Shown one piece after another: positions 14,948 through 20,893 of a DNA stretch of 20,893 bases. A program made the translations under genes and the position numbers. The notes under the pieces are model-generated. The model was not told where the DNA came from, did no database searches, and worked only from the letters and a program-made list of their open reading frames with translations. The stretch is from Candidatus Zixiibacteriota bacterium (GTDB lineage Bacteria; Zixibacteria; MSB-5A5; CAIYYT01): NCBI GenBank assembly GCA_963205155.1, contig CAUJJY010000257.1, positions 1 through 20,893 of the forward strand, given 5' to 3'. Position 1 is the first letter of the stretch, and every line of letters starts with the position of its first letter.

Positions 14948-16333
14948 GTGAAACGGATTTTTATATTTTTGCTTTTCGCGGCCGCGCTTCTGTTGTCCAA
15001 CGGACAGCCGATTCTAGCCGCCATCACTTTGCCGCCAATGAGCGAGAAAATGCTCGATAACGGCCTGAAAATTATCGTTGTCGAAAATCGAGAACAGCCG
15101 GTTGTGTCAATGCGCTTGATCCTCAAATCCGGCACTGCCGCCGATGGCAAAGGCAAGGCCGGTCTCGCCAATATGGCTGCGGGTTTATTGCGTAAAGGCA
15201 CCGCCTCGCGCGATGCCACGAAGATATCCGAAGAGATTGATTTTGTCGGCGGCTATCTCGGAGCTGGAGCCGGTCTTGATGCGACCAACGTTACGGCGGA
15301 AGTTCTTACCAAGCACTTTGATGTCGGCCTGACTCTTCTGGCTGATATCGTGTTGAATCCAACCTTTGCCGAGTCCGAAATCGACCGCCTGCGCAAGCAG
15401 ACCATGGCCGGACTGATGCAGCAGAAGGATGACCCGGGAACTATCGCCGATCTGCAGTACTCGCAGTATCTCTTTGGCGAGCACCCCTACGGACAGCCGG
15501 GTAGCGGCACAGTGGAATCAGTCTCGGGAATCACTCGAGATGACATCGTCGGATACTGGAAGAGCAATTTCGTTCCCGATAATGCTGTCCTATTTGTCGC
15601 GGGCGATGTTACGGCAGCGGATGTCTTCCCTAAGATCGAAGCACAACTGGGCGGCTGGCCTAAAGGCAACGTTGCTAAACTTGAAGTCGTACCTGCGCCC
15701 AAAATCAACGGCACTCGCGTCGTACTGATCAACAAAGCGGATGCGACGCAAGCGAATGTCAAGATCGGTCATCTTGGGATCGATCGTTACAATCCTGACA
15801 TCTACGCTGTGCGCGTACTGAATTACATTCTCGGCGGCGGCGGATTCCGCTCGCGCTTGATGAGCGATATTCGCGATAAGCGCGGTCTTACGTACGGAAT
15901 TAATTCCCAGTTCTCCTTTGACCGCTACCAAGGCGAATTCACGGTGACGGTCTCGACCCGTACTGACTCAACGACGCAGGCAATCAGCGCGACCATTGAG
16001 CATATCAAGAAGATTCGCGAAGCCGATGTTACTCCGCAGGAACTAAGCGAAACGATTTCCTTCTATTCGGGATATTTTCCCCGCCAGTTCGAGACGCCCG
16101 AACAAGTTGCCAGCCAACTCTCGATCGTCGAGCTATATGGTTTAGAGAAAGACTACCTTAGCAAGTACATTGATAATATAGCTTCTGTAACTGCTCCGAC
16201 AGTGCGCGCTGCAGCCCAGAAGTATCTGGATCCCGACAATCTCCTCATAGTTGTCGTTGGTAAGGCCGATGATTTGCGTGAGAAGCTCAAGCAGTTCGGT
16301 CCAGTCACTGAAATCGACTTGTTCGAGCTGTAG
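14948..16333 (+). CDS. M16-family partner protein lacking the zinc site
   Basis: 461 aa; GTG start with AAGGAG 8 bp upstream, overlapping the stop of the previous gene. Signal peptide about 1-25. It aligns with M16 enzymes (MLDNGLKIIVVE at the N-terminus, SGTAADGKGKAGLA). But the HxxEH position reads N75-M-A-A78-G79, so all three key residues are lost and it cannot bind zinc. The glycine-rich and Arg/Tyr region GGGGFRSRLMSDIRDKRGLTYG, typical of the subunit that helps bind substrate, is well kept. It is therefore likely the regulatory or substrate-binding half of a dimer with the upstream M16 peptidase rather than a decayed gene. A terminator follows 28 bp after the stop. Confidence 0.92.
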   Translation: MKRIFIFLLFAAALLLSNGQPILAAITLPPMSEKMLDNGLKIIVVENREQPVVSMRLILKSGTAADGKGKAGLANMAAGLLRKGTASRDATKISEEIDFVGGYLGAGAGLDATNVTAEVLTKHFDVGLTLLADIVLNPTFAESEIDRLRKQTMAGLMQQKDDPGTIADLQYSQYLFGEHPYGQPGSGTVESVSGITRDDIVGYWKSNFVPDNAVLFVAGDVTAADVFPKIEAQLGGWPKGNVAKLEVVPAPKINGTRVVLINKADATQANVKIGHLGIDRYNPDIYAVRVLNYILGGGGFRSRLMSDIRDKRGLTYGINSQFSFDRYQGEFTVTVSTRTDSTTQAISATIEHIKKIREADVTPQELSETISFYSGYFPRQFETPEQVASQLSIVELYGLEKDYLSKYIDNIASVTAPTVRAAAQKYLDPDNLLIVVVGKADDLREKLKQFGPVTEIDLFEL

Positions 16334-16361
16334 ATCTGATTTTGAATTTTCGCGGCTAAAC

Positions 16362-16396
16362 AACAGCCCCTCGCCGATAAGGAGAGGGGCTGTTTT
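16362..16396 (+). terminator. Rho-independent terminator at the end of the M16 operon
   Basis: An 11-bp perfect stem, AACAGCCCCTC (16362-16372)/GAGGGGCTGTT (16384-16394), with an 11-nt loop is followed by a short T run (GTTTTGATTT). On the minus strand it is followed by a weaker GTTGTTT, so it may also stop transcripts of the convergent DUF2283-like gene. Confidence 0.85.
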
Positions 16397-16437
16397 GATT
16401 TGTATGGTGGAGGAATAATCCTGGTCGTGAACTATGG

Positions 16438-16938
16438 CTAAACGGCCTTGATCGATCGTCGCCAGTCGCCTTCTTTCTGGAAATTCAAATCGTCTGTTAT
16501 TTCTGTCAGCCAAAAGCCGACTAATTCATCTTTGTCGTTTAATTCAAAAATAAGTGACGTTGCGGGGGATACGAACTTAGCCACTCGCTCGCGGGAGAAC
16601 TTGACATTGAGTATTGTGCGCTCTGCATTCGTCAGGAGGTCGATCACATCCAGCTCATCTCCAGTCGTCGGGTCGAAAAGCACGTTGGCAGTGACGAATT
16701 CTTCAGGCGGATGAATCGCTTTCTCAACCTTCCATGCCTTGCGTGCTTTCCAGATATCGACATTTAACAACTTGCCGTCGCGCGTGAGATCGAACGAACA
16801 CAGTTCGCCATCAATACTGTTCTTGAATTTGCCCTTTTGCTTGACACCGACAGACAAGGTGTCGCCGATCGTGTCATAAAATGCCCGACATGGAAAGAGA
16901 CGCGCCGACGCGACGGTCTTAACCACGATCAGGGGCAC
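16438..16938 (-). CDS. Small protein with DUF2283-like segment, last gene of the Tol-Pal run
   Basis: 166 aa from GTG, preceded by AAAGGA at good spacing inside the end of cpoB; the two genes overlap by 10 bp, so translation is probably coupled. No signal peptide or membrane helix is obvious. Residues 20-70 (FYDTIGDTLSV, then FDLTRDGKLLNVDI) follow the pattern of DUF2283, short beta-rich domains beginning YD...D.L.V and ending in a strand that mentions DxxGxxxxxxI. The rest, including TGDELDVIDLLTNAERTIL, is not recognised. Function is unknown. Position alone suggests a link with envelope maintenance. Confidence 0.7.
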   Translation of the reverse strand: MPLIVVKTVASARLFPCRAFYDTIGDTLSVGVKQKGKFKNSIDGELCSFDLTRDGKLLNVDIWKARKAWKVEKAIHPPEEFVTANVLFDPTTGDELDVIDLLTNAERTILNVKFSRERVAKFVSPATSLIFELNDKDELVGFWLTEITDDLNFQKEGDWRRSIKAV

Positions 16939-17684
16939 TGCAATTCCTTTAGCTTGTCTCCGGCTTGACGCGCTTCAAATGAATCAGCAAAGTCTGCGGT
17001 AATACGTTTGAACACGGCACAGGCTTTGGCGTTGTTACCGGTTTCTTCATACGATCTTGCCAATTTGAATAACGAAGGTCCAAGTTTGTCGCTCTGCTTG
17101 TAAATCTTTTCGACCTTCTCGAATTCGATGATAGCTCGCGCATAGTCGCGTTTGCCGTAATGGCATTCCGCCAGCCAGTACTGGGCATCATCCGTGCGTG
17201 GCGTATCCGGGAATTGCCGGATAAACTCCTCGAATTGGAGAATCGCCAAATCATAGTTGCCTGACTTGAGGTCGGTGAAGGCGTTGTCGAACATCTTGTT
17301 CTGGTCGATCGTCGGAAGTCCTGTCGAGGGTAGTGAAGTGCCTGTTGTTTCCGGTGCGAGCGGCCTGGTGGAAGCTGACGCGGTTTGGCGGCGATCCTGA
17401 ATATCCCGTAGCTGTCGCTCAATGTCGGTCAGGCGGCCATCGATGACACTCATCTTGTCAATCATCTCCGCCAACTGCGACTTGAGATCAGCTTGATATC
17501 GAACGTTGGCTTCAATCGTCAGTTTATAGAGAGAATCGAGACGGCCCATGTTTTCCTGTGTCTGCGAGGACGACTTATAGAGGTAGTCGAGTTGACTCTG
17601 CATGGTCTCGATTTCGCTGCGCGAGGCACAGCTGACCAAGAGCAACGCCAGCCCCGCAATGCCCAGTATCCGTACTGCTTTCAT
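16929..17684 (-). CDS. cpoB: CpoB/YbgF-like Tol-Pal coordinator, predicted lipoprotein
   Basis: 251 aa; ATG with GGAAGG upstream. The N-terminus is a lipoprotein signal with lipobox LVSC (Cys19), whereas E. coli CpoB is a soluble periplasmic protein. Residues about 21-100 are a heptad-rich coiled coil (the trimerisation region of YbgF). A Thr/Ser/Pro linker follows. About 130-250 holds three TPR-like repeats opening FDNAFTDLKSGNYDLAILQFEEF, DDAQYWLAECHYGKRDYARAI and GPSLFKLARSYEETGN. In E. coli this protein links Tol energy to PBP1B-driven peptidoglycan synthesis. Its place after pal is the usual one. A terminator hairpin lies just upstream, so expression may need read-through. Confidence 0.92.
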   Translation of the reverse strand: MKAVRILGIAGLALLLVSCASRSEIETMQSQLDYLYKSSSQTQENMGRLDSLYKLTIEANVRYQADLKSQLAEMIDKMSVIDGRLTDIERQLRDIQDRRQTASASTRPLAPETTGTSLPSTGLPTIDQNKMFDNAFTDLKSGNYDLAILQFEEFIRQFPDTPRTDDAQYWLAECHYGKRDYARAIIEFEKVEKIYKQSDKLGPSLFKLARSYEETGNNAKACAVFKRITADFADSFEARQAGDKLKELQCP

Positions 17685-17704
17685 TGACCTTCCTGTCGCA
17701 ATGC

Positions 17705-17729
17705 AAAAAGGGCGGTCGAAACCGCCCTT
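17705..17729 (-). terminator. Rho-independent terminator between pal and cpoB
   Basis: On the minus strand AAGGGCGGT pairs with ACCGCCCTT around a TTCG tetraloop, and TTTTT follows at once. It starts 10 bp after the pal stop and ends about 20 bp before the cpoB ATG. Form and position fit a terminator or attenuator that limits downstream expression. Confidence 0.88.
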
Positions 17730-17738
17730 GAATGCTGG

Positions 17739-18245
17739 TTACTTTGTTACGAACTCGGCTCTTCGATTTTTCGCCCAAGCGTCTTCGTTTGAACCAAAGG
17801 CCGCCGGACGTTCCTTGCCGTAGCTGATGATCGATATGCGGTCTCTCGAAATTCCGAGGCTGACCAGATAGTCCATCGCTGAACGGGCGCGCTTTTCACC
17901 CAACGCAAGATTATATTCCACCGTGCCGCGTTCATCGCAATGGCCTTCGATCTGGATGCGAGTGTCGCTTCTCGCATTCATGACTTCATAGTTGTTCTTC
18001 AATCCCGATCTGGCGTCATCACGAAGATTGTATTGATCGAAATCGAAATAGATGGTTACGAAGTCAAGCGGAGTGCTTGTATCTACCTGTTCGCCTTGGT
18101 CAGTATTCCCTTGGTCGCCGGTGTCACCGCTCGTTGTTTCGGTAGAGCGATCTCCCATTTCGGGTTCGACGGCCGGCTTCTTGCCACAACCAGAAACCAA
18201 AATCGCAAAGGTAAGCAAAGTTAAAAGAACGAGATATTTCTTCAT
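17739..18245 (-). CDS. pal: Peptidoglycan-associated lipoprotein Pal
   Basis: 168 aa from the ATG at 18245, chosen for the strong GGAGG 8 bp upstream; an upstream in-frame start at 18326 would bury the lipoprotein signal. Lipobox LVSGC places the lipidated Cys at residue 20. A Thr/Asp/Gln-rich linker (about 28-60) precedes an OmpA-type peptidoglycan-binding domain (about 62-168): IYFDFDQYNLR, GHCDERGTVEYN and KNRRAEF are all present. Pal holds the outer membrane to the cell wall through meso-diaminopimelate and is pulled by the TolQRA motor via TolB. It has its own promoter and is followed by a terminator, which suits a highly abundant protein. Confidence 0.97.
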   Translation of the reverse strand: MKKYLVLLTLLTFAILVSGCGKKPAVEPEMGDRSTETTSGDTGDQGNTDQGEQVDTSTPLDFVTIYFDFDQYNLRDDARSGLKNNYEVMNARSDTRIQIEGHCDERGTVEYNLALGEKRARSAMDYLVSLGISRDRISIISYGKERPAAFGSNEDAWAKNRRAEFVTK

Positions 18246-18267
18246 CGCGTTTCCTCCGTGTTTTATA

Positions 18268-18327
18268 GATTGTCCATTCAAATTACACAATAAAGCACTC
18301 GTGCGTTCCCACGATTGTGCATTCAAA
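18268..18327 (-). repeat. Imperfect 15-bp direct repeat in the pal leader
   Basis: On the minus strand TTTGAATGCACAATC (18313-18327) and TTTGAATGGACAATC (18268-18282) match at 14 of 15 positions, with starts 45 bp apart. Both lie between the predicted pal transcription start and its ribosome-binding site. Confidence 0.7.
18295..18320 (-). promoter_or_regulatory. Hairpin in the pal 5' untranslated region
   Basis: GCAC-AA-TCGTG pairs with CACGA-GTGC around a 6-nt loop (GGAACG), giving nine base pairs and a two-base bulge. There is no T run after it, so it is not a terminator. It may stabilise the pal mRNA or regulate it. Confidence 0.45.
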
Positions 18328-18340
18328 GATTCTCCACTTA

Positions 18341-18370
18341 ATTATATACGCAGTTCAACACTTTTGTCAA
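18341..18370 (-). promoter_or_regulatory. Consensus sigma-70-type promoter for pal
   Basis: On the minus strand TTGACA (18365-18370) and TATAAT (18341-18346) are both perfect consensus hexamers, 18 bp apart. The start should be near 18334, leaving a leader of about 90 nt before pal. It lies 28 bp after the tolB stop. Confidence 0.85.
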
Positions 18371-18397
18371 TTGAAACAGACGAAAATGCGCTCTCCG

Positions 18398-19741
18398 CTA
18401 AGGAATATACGGCTGCCAGGCCGGATTCGATGATTGTCCATCATTGGTGATCTTCTTGATCTTTTGGCTGAACCGGTCCATAATATATAGATCACTCTTT
18501 TTACCCTGATATTTGCAGTAAACCAAATGCCAGCCGTCCGGCGACCAATGGGGGTTCTCGTTTGAGCCGGTCTGGTCGAGCTTCTGGAAGTTCTGTCCGG
18601 TAACGTCTATCGTACAAACCCGGAATCTACCGTCATCTCCGCGCGAGACAAACACCATGACGTCGCCCTTGGGTGAGAACCTTGGGGAGTCGTTGTACTT
18701 GCCCTCGTAGGTCAACCGAGTCACCCCGAATCCTTCGGAATCCATGACGAATATTTGGGGCTGTCCGGCGCGATCCGATGAAAAGGCAATTTCCCGCCCG
18801 GTTGGCGACCAGGTGCCGGAAACCTCTATGGACGGCAACTGCGTGAGGCGTCGTTTGATCTTGCCTTTGCGGTCGACGACATAGAGTTCAGAATTGCCGT
18901 CTTTGGACAGTGTAATGACGACTTCCTTGTTGTCCGGTGATACCTCGGCGGCATTGTTTGAGCCGGCGTAGGTCGAGATCGGCTGTGACTTGCCAGTGCG
19001 GATATCGCGTTCCCAGACCTCCATGCGGCCGGTCCGGTAGGTCGTGAACAGCAGTTTTTCTTCCTTGCGATCCCAGGCCGGCGAGAGATTCAAAGTTTTG
19101 TCGGCGGTAATTTGTATCGGGTTGGCGCCGTCATAGTCGCAAAGATACAGTTCCTTGTGACCAGTCTCCGAAGAGACGTAGGCGATTCTTGTAGTAAAGA
19201 AACCCTTTTCGGCGGCAATGTGCTCAACTGCCGCGTCGGAAATCATATGCGCCAGCCGGCGATGATTGGCGACTGTTGTCGACAGCTTTTTCGAGGTCAA
19301 CTCTTGAATCCGGGGACTAAGCTCATTAATACGATACGTTACCTTAACTTCGCCGCCAACTAACTCGATGTCGCCCTCAATCAGGTAGTCGGCGCCCATC
19401 CGCTGCCAGACATCCGGAGTGATATCTTTGATTTCCCAGACGTCGAGATAGAATTGGCTCTTGGGGATTGTGTCGAAGAAGATGTGGAAGTCGAGATCAT
19501 CAGTTACAATCTTTTGCATTGCCTTTGCGAGCGAATCCGTACTCAACGAGAGCTGGCCCATAACCTTGAAATCACCGATTGCGACTTTGTACGGCTTCCA
19601 GTTCCCGGTGCGGATCTTCTGCGCCAGATCGAGAGTCTGTGCGTTTGCAGGTTCGAACGTCGTTACGAAGCCGATCATCGCCGACAAAATGACTGCCGTA
19701 ATGCAATAAACGATGCTTCGCTTCATTATGTTATTTGCCAA
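18398..19741 (-). CDS. tolB: Tol-Pal system periplasmic protein TolB
   Basis: 447 aa from a TTG at 19741, which has GAGAG 7 bp upstream. The ATG at 19726 (five residues shorter) lacks a ribosome-binding site but remains possible. Signal peptide to about residue 35 (NAQ). About 40-150 is the N-terminal TolA-contacting domain (VAIGDFKVMG, LDFHIFFDTIP, ADYLIEGDIELVGGEV). About 165-447 is the six-bladed propeller, with repeated LSPAWDRKEEKLLF, EVSPDNKEVVIT, GTWSPTGREIAFSSDR, PRFSPKGDVMVFVSR and PHWSPDGWHLVY blades. It binds Pal and TolA in the periplasm. It lies 18 bp downstream of the tolA-like gene in the same operon. Confidence 0.97.
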   Translation of the reverse strand: MANNIMKRSIVYCITAVILSAMIGFVTTFEPANAQTLDLAQKIRTGNWKPYKVAIGDFKVMGQLSLSTDSLAKAMQKIVTDDLDFHIFFDTIPKSQFYLDVWEIKDITPDVWQRMGADYLIEGDIELVGGEVKVTYRINELSPRIQELTSKKLSTTVANHRRLAHMISDAAVEHIAAEKGFFTTRIAYVSSETGHKELYLCDYDGANPIQITADKTLNLSPAWDRKEEKLLFTTYRTGRMEVWERDIRTGKSQPISTYAGSNNAAEVSPDNKEVVITLSKDGNSELYVVDRKGKIKRRLTQLPSIEVSGTWSPTGREIAFSSDRAGQPQIFVMDSEGFGVTRLTYEGKYNDSPRFSPKGDVMVFVSRGDDGRFRVCTIDVTGQNFQKLDQTGSNENPHWSPDGWHLVYCKYQGKKSDLYIMDRFSQKIKKITNDGQSSNPAWQPYIP

Positions 19742-19759
19742 TCATGTTCTCTCTTTCCC

Positions 19760-20506
19760 TTACATCCCCGGAACGTACTCAAAGTCGAGATGCAGGCCAA
19801 TGTATTGATAGTTGAAACTTGCGGGAAATGCTGGGAATTGCCCCGCGCGTTTTATTGCCAGTACGCAACCCTGATCGAAGGCGGTCATGCCCGATGATTT
19901 CTCGATGATCGGTTCACCGACGACATAGCCGTATCGGTCAATTTGGAAATACACCGTGCACGTAATCGGATTAACATCTGTTACGACATTGCGCCAATTG
20001 CGCTCGATGACTTTGAGCACCATACCAATATTGTAAGGTAGATTGCCGCTGCCCGGACCAGCCCCTGTGCCGGCGCCGGTTCCGCCGACCTTCTCGTTGA
20101 CTTCAATTCCGCCGTCGCTATTGACTTTTGGTGAATTGTCTTTGCTCTCTGACTTTGATTCCGACTCTTCGTCGTTCGTGCTGCGCTTTGACTCTTCCTT
20201 CTTTTTTTCCGGCTCTTTCTTCTTGGGCTTTTCTTTTGGCTTTTCGACTGGTGCTGCTTTCTTTTCCGGTTCCTTTATCTTTGGCGTGTCGTCGACTTCG
20301 TCTGGGGTCTTGCCGGATTTTGGCGGTGCAATATTAGCGGGCTCGGGATCGGAGCGTTTCGCACCGCCGCCCATTTCTTCAAAAGTCTTGACGATGATGA
20401 TCTCCGGCTTCGGACGCAACATCGCAGAGATCGGATTGATTACCGCAATTATCGCGATCAGCGTCAGGTGAGCGACCAGCGATATGATCAAGTCCTTCTT
20501 CAACAT
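19760..20506 (-). CDS. tolA: TolA-like TonB-family energy-transducing protein
   Basis: 248 aa. One N-terminal inner-membrane helix (about 8-25, after KKD), then a Lys/Glu/Pro-rich stalk (about 45-130, with runs such as KEKPKKKEPEKKKEESK), a Gly-rich hinge (GGTGAGTGAGPGSG, 141-154) and a TonB/TolA C-terminal domain (about 157-248, with VIERNWRN and the YGYVVGEPIIEKSSG segment). It is shorter than E. coli TolA (421 aa) because the helical stalk is reduced. Two Cys (in ITCTV and DQGCV) in the C-terminal domain could form a disulfide. It couples the TolQR proton motor to TolB/Pal. Assignment as TolA rather than TonB rests on the neighbours tolR and tolB. Confidence 0.88.
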   Translation of the reverse strand: MLKKDLIISLVAHLTLIAIIAVINPISAMLRPKPEIIIVKTFEEMGGGAKRSDPEPANIAPPKSGKTPDEVDDTPKIKEPEKKAAPVEKPKEKPKKKEPEKKKEESKRSTNDEESESKSESKDNSPKVNSDGGIEVNEKVGGTGAGTGAGPGSGNLPYNIGMVLKVIERNWRNVVTDVNPITCTVYFQIDRYGYVVGEPIIEKSSGMTAFDQGCVLAIKRAGQFPAFPASFNYQYIGLHLDFEYVPGM

Positions 20507-20533
20507 GTTATCTTGCCGTGACTCCCCGTAGTC

Positions 20534-20893
20534 TTACTTGGAGCGTTTCGGTTTGAGGTCGCCTTCGGGTAGTTTAGTGACTAGTCCGACTTCGGCGATG
20601 CCTGCAGCCTTGATATAGCCCATCACCATGATGACATTGCCATGAGTGACTGACTTGTCCGCCCGTAAAAAGACAGCTTTCTCTTCGGCGCTGGCGTATG
20701 CCTCTTTGATCCGCGCTTCAAATTGCGCCGGTTCGACGACGCGATCGTCTATGTAGTATACGCCGCGTTCATCAATTGTGACAACCACGCCTTCCGAGAG
20801 TGTGGCGTCGGCGACCTTGGTTTGCGGCAGATCGACATTGATGCCAGACTGCATGAGCGGGGCGCTGATCATAAAGACGATCAAGATCACCAA
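20534..20893 (-). CDS. tolR: TolR/ExbD-family proton-channel subunit (5' end beyond the window)
   Basis: 120 codons are visible; the gene enters from the right edge, inside the single membrane helix (VILIVFMISAPLM). The apparent start at the last bases is only an internal leucine codon, so the true start and the helix Asp that carries protons lie outside the window. The periplasmic domain is typical of ExbD/TolR: INVDLPQT, VVVTIDERGVYYID, then KAVFLRADKSVTHGNVIMVM and a final GLVTKLPE. It forms the inner-membrane motor with TolQ, expected just upstream. The gap to the tolA-like gene is 27 bp. Confidence 0.92.
   Translation of the reverse strand: MVILIVFMISAPLMQSGINVDLPQTKVADATLSEGVVVTIDERGVYYIDDRVVEPAQFEARIKEAYASAEEKAVFLRADKSVTHGNVIMVMGYIKAAGIAEVGLVTKLPEGDLKPKRSK

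Noticed and set aside
14948..16333. Second M16 gene as a decaying pseudogene, since its zinc site is lost
   Set aside because: The frame is full length with a ribosome-binding site, a signal peptide and conserved substrate-binding segment; zinc-less M16 partners are a known class.
18246..18290. Second promoter TTGTGT-17-TATAAA close to the pal start
   Set aside because: The -35 matches only three of six bases and transcription would begin almost at the ribosome-binding site; the upstream consensus promoter explains expression better.
19731..19745. Four-codon open frame ATGATTGGCAAATAA before tolB as a regulatory leader peptide
   Set aside because: It is very short and overlaps the likely TTG start of tolB; nothing besides its presence supports it.

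Overview
The window looks like the chromosome of a diderm (Gram-negative-type) bacterium of moderate GC content. It carries most of a Tol-Pal operon, several outer-membrane beta-barrels and lipoproteins, and a secreted Asp-box protein ending in a dockerin-like repeat of the form SDAVYLINYIFSGGPAP. That repeat style, together with the barrel/peptidase content, suggests a member of the FCB-like candidate phyla such as Zixibacteria. The taxonomic guess is inference from protein style, not a database match. No mobile element, CRISPR array or phage gene was seen.

Left part (1-6445, plus strand except a tRNA): the C-terminal part of an outer-membrane barrel; a ferredoxin-FAD-NAD(P) oxidoreductase with an N-terminal membrane anchor; tRNA-Asn(GTT) on the minus strand with a good promoter; an EamA-type transporter; a secreted six-Asp-box protein with a dockerin-like tail, closed by a strong terminator; and the 16S rRNA methyltransferase RsmI.

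Middle (6460-16396): a minus-strand patatin phospholipase with three POTRA domains and an Omp85-type barrel faces a plus-strand run that reads as one operon. The run is a SpoU/TrmH RNA methyltransferase (probably leaderless), a DUF4097-type exported protein, an SppA peptidase with a roughly 270-residue barrel-like N-terminal extension, an active M16 metallopeptidase and a partner M16 protein lacking the zinc site. It ends at a terminator. Apart from the methyltransferase, every product appears exported, so this reads as an envelope proteolysis or quality-control cluster.

Right part (16438-20893, minus strand): tolR (cut by the window edge), tolA-like, tolB, pal, cpoB and a small DUF2283-like gene. 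pal has its own consensus promoter, a leader with a hairpin and a 15-bp direct repeat, and a terminator immediately after it. Pal can therefore probably be made in different amounts from the rest of the Tol system. tolQ should lie just beyond the right edge.
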